A DNA stretch of 64,000 bases from Mucilaginibacter jinjuensis (GTDB lineage: Bacteria > Bacteroidota > Bacteroidia > Sphingobacteriales > Sphingobacteriaceae). Shown here in pieces: positions 59,559 to 64,000 of the stretch (position 1 is the stretch's first letter; each line of letters starts with the position of its first letter). Under the pieces are notes generated by a model that saw only the letters and a program-made list of their open reading frames with translations, was not told the DNA's origin and made no database searches. Position numbers and translations under genes: made by a program. The stretch spans positions 5,394,001 to 5,458,000 of the forward strand of contig NZ_CP117167.1 of NCBI RefSeq assembly GCF_028596025.1, given 5' to 3'.

Positions 59559-59948
59559 ATGGATCCGGAAGAATTATTAAACGAGGGTAACCAACCCCAA
59601 AAAGATAGCCCATTAGCCAGCCTTCGGGTTGATCTGAAATTATTCAGTGAATCGTTGCGTGAGGTTGCGGTCGAAATTATGGTAGAGGGACTTTCGCTTT
59701 ACCCTATTTTTATTGCACACCAGCACGAGGTAAAACTGGGCGAAGAGATCTTCAATAAAGACGAGTTGAATACTGAGTGGAACATCAACGCATCTACCCT
59801 CGAAGAATTTGTAGAGCGCGGTATCATTAAAAAGGAGTTAAAACAACGTTTTATAGATACCTACAAAAGCCCTGAGGACTTTATGTGCGTGTTTGTAATT
59901 GTACCCGAGGGTGCCAATTTTGTATTTTTTCCATATTCAAAAGAATAA
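59559..59948 (+). CDS. Conserved hypothetical protein
   Basis: 130 residues from the ATG at 59559 (MDPEELLNEG...); upstream starts fall in a dispersed repeat, so I prefer this one. The protein is acidic with an alternating pattern (LKLFSESLREVAVEIMVEGL, EVKLGEEIFNKDELNTEWNI) and a C-terminal VFVIVPEGANFVFFPYSK. I recognise a Bacteroidota conserved hypothetical without known function. It precedes a phosphoribosyltransferase by 29 bp. Confidence 0.75.
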   Translation: MDPEELLNEGNQPQKDSPLASLRVDLKLFSESLREVAVEIMVEGLSLYPIFIAHQHEVKLGEEIFNKDELNTEWNINASTLEEFVERGIIKKELKQRFIDTYKSPEDFMCVFVIVPEGANFVFFPYSKE

Positions 59949-59977
59949 TAGTAGTTTCGGTTTTATCTAAAATAGCT

Positions 59978-60487
59978 ATGTCAGAAAAAAGGCTGCTTAT
60001 ACTCGACCCAAAGCAAATTCAGCAAAAGATAGATCGTATTGCTTACCAGATCCTCGAAGATAATTTTGAGGAACAGGAGATTGTTATTGCCGGTATTTTA
60101 CCGCAAGGCAGCAATATTGCCATCAGGATAAAAAATATTTTAGATGAGATTGCCCCTTTTAAGAGCAAGCTCATCAACATCGAACTAGAAAAACATGTGA
60201 GCAGCCTGCACTTTAAACTGGATACCCCGATTGAAGAGTGTAGCAACAAAGTAATTATTTTGGTTGATGACGTAATGAACAGCGGCAAAACCCTGGCTTA
60301 CGGCTTCGGCGTATTTCTGGATGTACCGCTTAAAAAACTGCGCACAGTGGTACTGGTAGATCGTAACCACAAAAGCTTCCCGGTTACTACAGATTATTCG
60401 GGCATAGCGCTATCAACGCTGTTAAATGAGCACGTAGATGTACAGCTAACCGAAACCGGCGAAGGTGATGCAGTTTGGCTGGGGTAG
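59978..60487 (+). CDS. Phosphoribosyltransferase family protein (PyrR-like)
   Basis: 169 residues from the ATG at 59978; the longer frame upstream overlaps the preceding gene. The PRPP-binding motif is VIILVDDVMNSGKTLAYGF, and VVLVDRNHKSFPVTTDYSGI follows as in PyrR/Hpt relatives. It would transfer phosphoribosyl from PRPP to a base or act as an RNA-binding regulator; the substrate is not visible. No pyr genes are nearby. Confidence 0.9.
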   Translation: MSEKRLLILDPKQIQQKIDRIAYQILEDNFEEQEIVIAGILPQGSNIAIRIKNILDEIAPFKSKLINIELEKHVSSLHFKLDTPIEECSNKVIILVDDVMNSGKTLAYGFGVFLDVPLKKLRTVVLVDRNHKSFPVTTDYSGIALSTLLNEHVDVQLTETGEGDAVWLG

Positions 60488-60494
60488 TTAGAAG

Positions 60495-60715
60495 AAAATA
60501 TCGAACACTGAATATCCAATGTTGAATAATGAAGGAAACTTCGACATTGGAGATTCAGAATTCATTATTCGATATTATCCAATTATCTAACATCGAAGCA
60601 TTTCACTTCGTTATTCGAAATTCAGGATTCGATGTTCGATATTATTCAATTATCCAACACCGAAGTATTTCACTTCATTATTCGAAATTCAGGATTCGAT
60701 GTTCGATATTAATAC
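60495..60715. repeat. 220-bp degenerate 8-nt array with internal direct duplication
   Basis: The gap between the phosphoribosyltransferase and aroK is filled by words such as attattcg, aaattcag, gattcgat, gttcgata. A block of about 55 bp (cgaagcatttcacttcgtta...ttcgatatt near 60593-60640 and again near 60661-60708) is repeated with few changes. Confidence 0.8.
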
Positions 60716-60730
60716 ATAGCTCTTATCTGG

Positions 60731-61234
60731 TTAGCTATTCGCCAATATCTCCTCCAATTTTTCGGCAGTAAGGCTTATGCCATCAGCTACAATACCCGAT
60801 TTCAGGTAATGCACTTCCCGCTCGGCCAATTTCTCAGCAATAAAAGTAACCAGGTCATCGCCATGTTTACCGTGCAGTAAAGGCCGCTCCTCTTTGCCAT
60901 GCTCCAACCTGCTGGTCAAGGCTTTGGGCGACATCTGGATATAGATCACCTTGCCATTGGCATTCATCCACTCCATGTGGTCGAAATAACAGGGCAAGCC
61001 GCCGCCAGTCGAGATAATGGTATTATCAGTAAACCCCGTCTCCTTTAATATTTTTGATTCCTCCTGTCGGAAAGCGTCTTCGCCGTGACTTACAAAGTAT
61101 TTGGCAATGGTAGTGCCTTCACGCTGCTCAAAAAGCTCATCCAGGTCAACAAACTGATAGTTTAACCGTGCTGCCAACCTGCGACCTAAAGTCGATTTAC
61201 CGCAGCCCATGAAGCCTACTAAAAAGATTTTCAT
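60731..61234 (-). CDS. aroK: Shikimate kinase
   Basis: 167 residues. The P-loop is FLVGFMGCGKSTLGRRLA; DLDELFEQREG holds the shikimate-binding aspartate; STGGGLPCYFDH carries the GGG substrate loop; RPLLHGK is the lid. It phosphorylates shikimate with ATP in the chorismate pathway. Its start overlaps the stop of the DoxX-like gene by four bases. Confidence 0.96.
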   Translation of the reverse strand: MKIFLVGFMGCGKSTLGRRLAARLNYQFVDLDELFEQREGTTIAKYFVSHGEDAFRQEESKILKETGFTDNTIISTGGGLPCYFDHMEWMNANGKVIYIQMSPKALTSRLEHGKEERPLLHGKHGDDLVTFIAEKLAEREVHYLKSGIVADGISLTAEKLEEILANS

Positions 61235-62382
61235 GGCTGCTGGCGTAGGTATTGTTTAACAATATCATCATACTTAGGCAGGCTATGGTAATGCCATTTG
61301 GCAATTACAGTTCCGCCCTTCATCAGTAAAATACCGGGGTTAGAGCGTACAATGGTTTTCAACGGCACACCATCAGCATAGTAGATCTCTGAGATTAGGT
61401 GATTCTTTTTAGCAAATGCCATAGCATCCGGTGCAGAATTTGAAGTCAGTAATATGGTACGGATGTTATAATTATCCGTCAGGTTCACAGCCAGCGCATT
61501 AATACGACGGATAGCCTGCTCGTCGGTATGGCCCAGATCATACGCTACAATAACCAGATTATAAAATGGGTTACCCAACAACTCTTGTGTATAGTTAACT
61601 CCCTGTGCGTCTTGTATAGCCAAATCACGTATCTTAGGCGCGAAGCCCGCCTTCACCAAACGCGATTCGGGGTTACCTACTACCTGCCAGTTGGCATCCT
61701 TCCAAATCCCGGTTTTCATGTACTCCCTATCGGTCATGGTTTTGGTGCCGCCAGTCTGTTTGTTTTTAAGCTGATAGGTGATTTCAAACTCATCAGGCTT
61801 GGCTCCAGGTGGCGTTTTCATTTCATCCAATAAGTTAGCACCTACTTTATACGGCAGAAAATCCATCACCGGTAAAAAGTTATAAGTATATAACCCAAAA
61901 CCGAATGCGAACACCACGGCAGCTACAAACAAACCATTGCTTACCGATGGGTTAAACAAAGGTTGAATGGTAGTACGTTTAGCAAATATCACCAGCACCA
62001 AAGCCAGTAACACCATATCCTTACTGAATGACTGCCAGGGCGTAAGCGGGATAGCATCACCAAAACAGCCGCAGGTTTGCACTACTTTAAAAAAGGCTGA
62101 GTAGAAAGTTAAAAAGCCGAAGAAGATAATCAACAGCAACAATCCCCATGCTACAGCGTTGGCTCGGATGCCAATCAGCAAGGCAAAGCCCAACAATATT
62201 TCCAGGGCACACAGAGTGATAGCCGCGGTTAATGCCAGCGGGTTTAAAAACATGATATGGAATACTTCGAAGTATTCCTGTAATTTATAAGAGAACCCAA
62301 GCGGGTCATTGGCCTTTATTAAACCCGAAAATATAAACAGCAAGCCCACGGCTATGCGGCAGATCCAAACTAATGCTTTCAT
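61231..62382 (-). CDS. DoxX/MauE-like membrane protein with thioredoxin-like C-terminal part
   Basis: 383 residues. Four to five membrane helices form a DoxX domain (residues about 1-135): AVGLLFIFSGLIKANDPLGF, EILLGFALLIGIRANAVAW and QTCGCFGDAIPLTPWQSF, the latter a redox-like cysteine motif typical of MauE/DoxX relatives. The C-terminal 200 residues form a soluble domain (NPFYNLVIVAYDLGHTDEQA, RSNPGILLMKGGTVIAKWHY) resembling thioredoxin without a CxxC. Probably handles redox at the membrane. Translationally coupled to DUF1599 and aroK. Confidence 0.88.
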   Translation of the reverse strand: MKALVWICRIAVGLLFIFSGLIKANDPLGFSYKLQEYFEVFHIMFLNPLALTAAITLCALEILLGFALLIGIRANAVAWGLLLLIIFFGFLTFYSAFFKVVQTCGCFGDAIPLTPWQSFSKDMVLLALVLVIFAKRTTIQPLFNPSVSNGLFVAAVVFAFGFGLYTYNFLPVMDFLPYKVGANLLDEMKTPPGAKPDEFEITYQLKNKQTGGTKTMTDREYMKTGIWKDANWQVVGNPESRLVKAGFAPKIRDLAIQDAQGVNYTQELLGNPFYNLVIVAYDLGHTDEQAIRRINALAVNLTDNYNIRTILLTSNSAPDAMAFAKKNHLISEIYYADGVPLKTIVRSNPGILLMKGGTVIAKWHYHSLPKYDDIVKQYLRQQP

Positions 62383-62918
62383 TTTACATCCAATTTTATT
62401 AATGCAAAAACAGCATAGTTTAACATATCCTGGTAGTTGGCTTTTACACCTTCAGAAGCTTCGGTTAGGCCTTTGTTGTCTTCTATTTGTTTAACACGGA
62501 AAATCTTTTGCAATATCAGATCAGTCAGTGAGCTGATGCGCATATCGCGCCAGGCCTCGCCGTAATCGTGGTTTTTGGCAAACATCAGTTCCTGTGTTTC
62601 TTTTACCTTGGCATCAAACATGTGCTCCACGTGGTCGGGTGCCAATTCTGTCGAAGTTTCGTTACCGCATTCTAATTGCATCATGGCTATAACGCAATAA
62701 TTAACAATGCCGATATACTCGCCCGTAATATCATCCCCTACTTTTGAAATCTTTTTTTCTTCGAGCGTGCGGATGCGCTGGGCTTTAATAAAAATCTGGT
62801 CGGTTATAGATGGTAGCCTTAAAATACGCCATGCAGTGCCGTAATCGCGGGTTTTTTTCATAAATAAACCCTTGCATACATTAATAACTGCGTCGTATTC
62901 TGTTGTTGTTTTACTCAA
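62379..62918 (-). CDS. DUF1599 domain-containing protein
   Basis: 179 residues with two similar halves: CKGLFMKKTRDYGTAWRILR LPSITDQIF near residue 14 and ELMFAKNHDYGEAWRDMRIS SLTDLILQK near residue 107, each with the K-x-x-D-Y-G-x-A-W pattern of DUF1599. The tandem layout is normal for the family. Function is unknown; it may bind modified nucleotides. First gene of a unit with DoxX-like and aroK, divergent from folP. Confidence 0.92.
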   Translation of the reverse strand: MSKTTTEYDAVINVCKGLFMKKTRDYGTAWRILRLPSITDQIFIKAQRIRTLEEKKISKVGDDITGEYIGIVNYCVIAMMQLECGNETSTELAPDHVEHMFDAKVKETQELMFAKNHDYGEAWRDMRISSLTDLILQKIFRVKQIEDNKGLTEASEGVKANYQDMLNYAVFALIKLDVK

Positions 62919-63042
62919 AACGGTAGTGTTAAAATTTTCTGAATTACGGTCGATGCGATTGCAAGAACATTACAGTTCCATTTTGCTCCTTTGAGAAAGG
63001 GGTCGCATTTCTTTGATTCTAAGCTATCTTAAAATATTGATT

Positions 63043-63050
63043 TACCTTTG
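63043..63050 (+). promoter_or_regulatory. TAnnTTTG -7 box for folP
   Basis: tacctttg, 32 bp before the GTG start at 63083. Confidence 0.5.
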
Positions 63051-63082
63051 CAGGCATCTATTAAAAAGCATATAAAATCATC

Positions 63083-63937
63083 GTGGCTAAAGATACATAT
63101 TTTCGCAAAAAGACAACCCTGAATGCACGCGGAACACTCATCGACCTGAGTACACCAAAAGTAATGGGCATCATTAACCTCACCCCCGATTCTTTTTACG
63201 ACCAAAGCCGCAAACCTCACGCTACCGATGCACTAATGCAGGCTGAAAAAATGTTGGCTGATGGCGCTGCGTTTTTAGACCTCGGCGCTTACTCATCGCG
63301 CCCCGGCGCTATTGATATTTCGGTACAGGAAGAAATGGATCGTTTATTACCCGCTGTTGAGGCTATTTCAGGCGCATTCCCGGAGGCTATTTTATCAATC
63401 GATACTTTCCGCGCCTCTGTTGCCGAAGCTGCCATTAAGGGCGGCGCACATATTATCAATGATATTTCGGGTGGACAACTGGATGAGCAAATGTTTGAAA
63501 CCGTTGCCCGCTTGCAGGTACCCTATATCCTGATGCATACACGCGGTACCCCGCAAACCATGACGCAGCTAACTGATTACGATGATATTTTTACCGATGT
63601 ATTCGACTACCTGCAGCAAAAATATGCGGAACTGAAAAAGCTTGGCGTAGAAGATGTGATCCTTGATCCGGGATTTGGTTTTGCAAAAAAGAGTGAGCAA
63701 AGCTACGAGTTGCTTAACCGTATGCATGATTTTGATATACTGGGCTTACCTATACTGGTTGGCGTTTCGCGCAAGCGGATGATCTATAACATTACCGGCG
63801 GTACTGCTACCGATGCTTTAAACGGTACTACCGTGGTAAATACCATAGCTTTAACAAAAGGCGCCAACATTTTGCGGGTACATGATGTAAAAGAAGTTGT
63901 AGAAGCTATAAAAATTTACAACATGTTACAACAATAA
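63083..63937 (+). CDS. folP: Dihydropteroate synthase
   Basis: 284 residues, starting at GTG. VMGIINLTPDSFYDQSR is the first signature, DLGAYSSRPGA the second, then ILSIDTFRASVAEAAIKGGA, HIINDISGGQ, DVILDPGFGFAKKSEQSYEL and VGVSRKRMIYNI. It joins 6-hydroxymethyl-dihydropterin diphosphate with p-aminobenzoate in folate synthesis. Divergent from the DUF1599-DoxX-aroK unit with about 160 bp between starts. Confidence 0.97.
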   Translation: MAKDTYFRKKTTLNARGTLIDLSTPKVMGIINLTPDSFYDQSRKPHATDALMQAEKMLADGAAFLDLGAYSSRPGAIDISVQEEMDRLLPAVEAISGAFPEAILSIDTFRASVAEAAIKGGAHIINDISGGQLDEQMFETVARLQVPYILMHTRGTPQTMTQLTDYDDIFTDVFDYLQQKYAELKKLGVEDVILDPGFGFAKKSEQSYELLNRMHDFDILGLPILVGVSRKRMIYNITGGTATDALNGTTVVNTIALTKGANILRVHDVKEVVEAIKIYNMLQQ

Positions 63938-63943
63938 CCTTGC

Positions 63944-64000
63944 TTACCAGTTACGGGTGAAGAGTGTAATAATGTCGATAGCATTTCGCCTGTCCCAATA
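63944..64000 (-). CDS. 3' end of a minus-strand gene (partial)
   Basis: On the minus strand the frame stays open from the window edge to a TAA at 63944-63946 and encodes YWDRRNAIDIITLFTRNW. The aromatic C-terminal residue could suit an outer-membrane barrel, but 18 residues do not allow a family call. It ends 7 bp from folP, tail to tail. Confidence 0.35.
   Translation of the reverse strand, partial: YWDRRNAIDIITLFTRNW

Noticed and set aside
1..64000. tRNA, rRNA, prophage or insertion-sequence transposase genes
   Set aside because: I saw no cloverleaf-like sequence, rRNA segment, integrase or transposase motif on reading the window.

Overview
The window is a 64 kb stretch of a Bacteroidota chromosome, most likely family Sphingobacteriaceae (Mucilaginibacter or Pedobacter type). 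This rests on a SusC/SusD pair, GH92 and GH144 glycoside hydrolases, several TAnnTTTG promoter boxes, weak Shine-Dalgarno signals, flexirubin-free but carotenoid-type pigment genes, and many dispersed GTCATTGCGAG-type inverted repeats. I see no phage genes, transposases, CRISPR arrays or tRNA/rRNA genes. Genus-level placement is inference from gene content.

Layout. 1-8 kb: end of an rRNA cytosine methyltransferase, small housekeeping and hypothetical genes, an ECF sigma factor with a small membrane protein, an EVE-domain protein, an Lrp regulator divergent from a class V aminotransferase, DinB and a large flavoprotein, then a second ECF sigma factor. 8.3-13.2 kb: a small gene bounded by a 36-bp inverted repeat, a GH92 mannosidase, and a LemA-TPM-TPM operon. 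13.4-22 kb: Nudix hydrolase, dnaA with an AT-rich upstream region, the catalytic half of a B12-dependent acyl-CoA mutase, an A-type Fe-S carrier, a TlpA-like protein, a lipase and an ABC permease. 22.5-27 kb: envelope polysaccharide genes (CpsB-like phosphatase, rfbB, galE, Kdo transferase). 27-32.3 kb: ferrochelatase and a minus-strand carotenoid/isoprenoid cluster (crtW-like ketolase, ispH, CruF-like protein, glycosyltransferase, acyltransferase); a CrtI/CrtD-type desaturase lies at 40.2 kb. 32.6-40 kb: a repeat protein, DUF2442, YebC, threonine dehydrogenase, asd, a HicB-HicA toxin-antitoxin pair, LysR and a DJ-1/PfpI protein. 41.8-51 kb: a polysaccharide utilisation locus (esterase, GH3, GH144, SusD, SusC) that fits beta-1,2-glucan breakdown. 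51.2-52.4 kb: a repeat-rich island holding three tandem 30-residue peptide genes. 52.4-64 kb: trhO, kbl, pheS, TetR, rlmD, a phosphoribosyltransferase, aroK, a DoxX-like protein, DUF1599 and folP.

Functional links. tdh and kbl, 18 kb apart, form the two-step threonine-to-glycine route. ispH feeds isoprenoid precursors to the carotenoid genes. The SusC/D transporter, GH144 endo-glucanase and GH3 beta-glucosidase would import and hydrolyse a glucan together.

The most novel item is the triple tandem array of tiny hydrophobic peptide genes at 51828-52206. Copies 1 and 2 encode the same 30 residues but differ at eight synonymous codons, so the protein itself is under selection; the genes are too short for normal gene calling and sit behind a composite inverted repeat. 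A second genome-wide theme is degenerate 7- and 8-nucleotide tandem arrays in gaps and gene ends, two of them inside kdtA and pheS.
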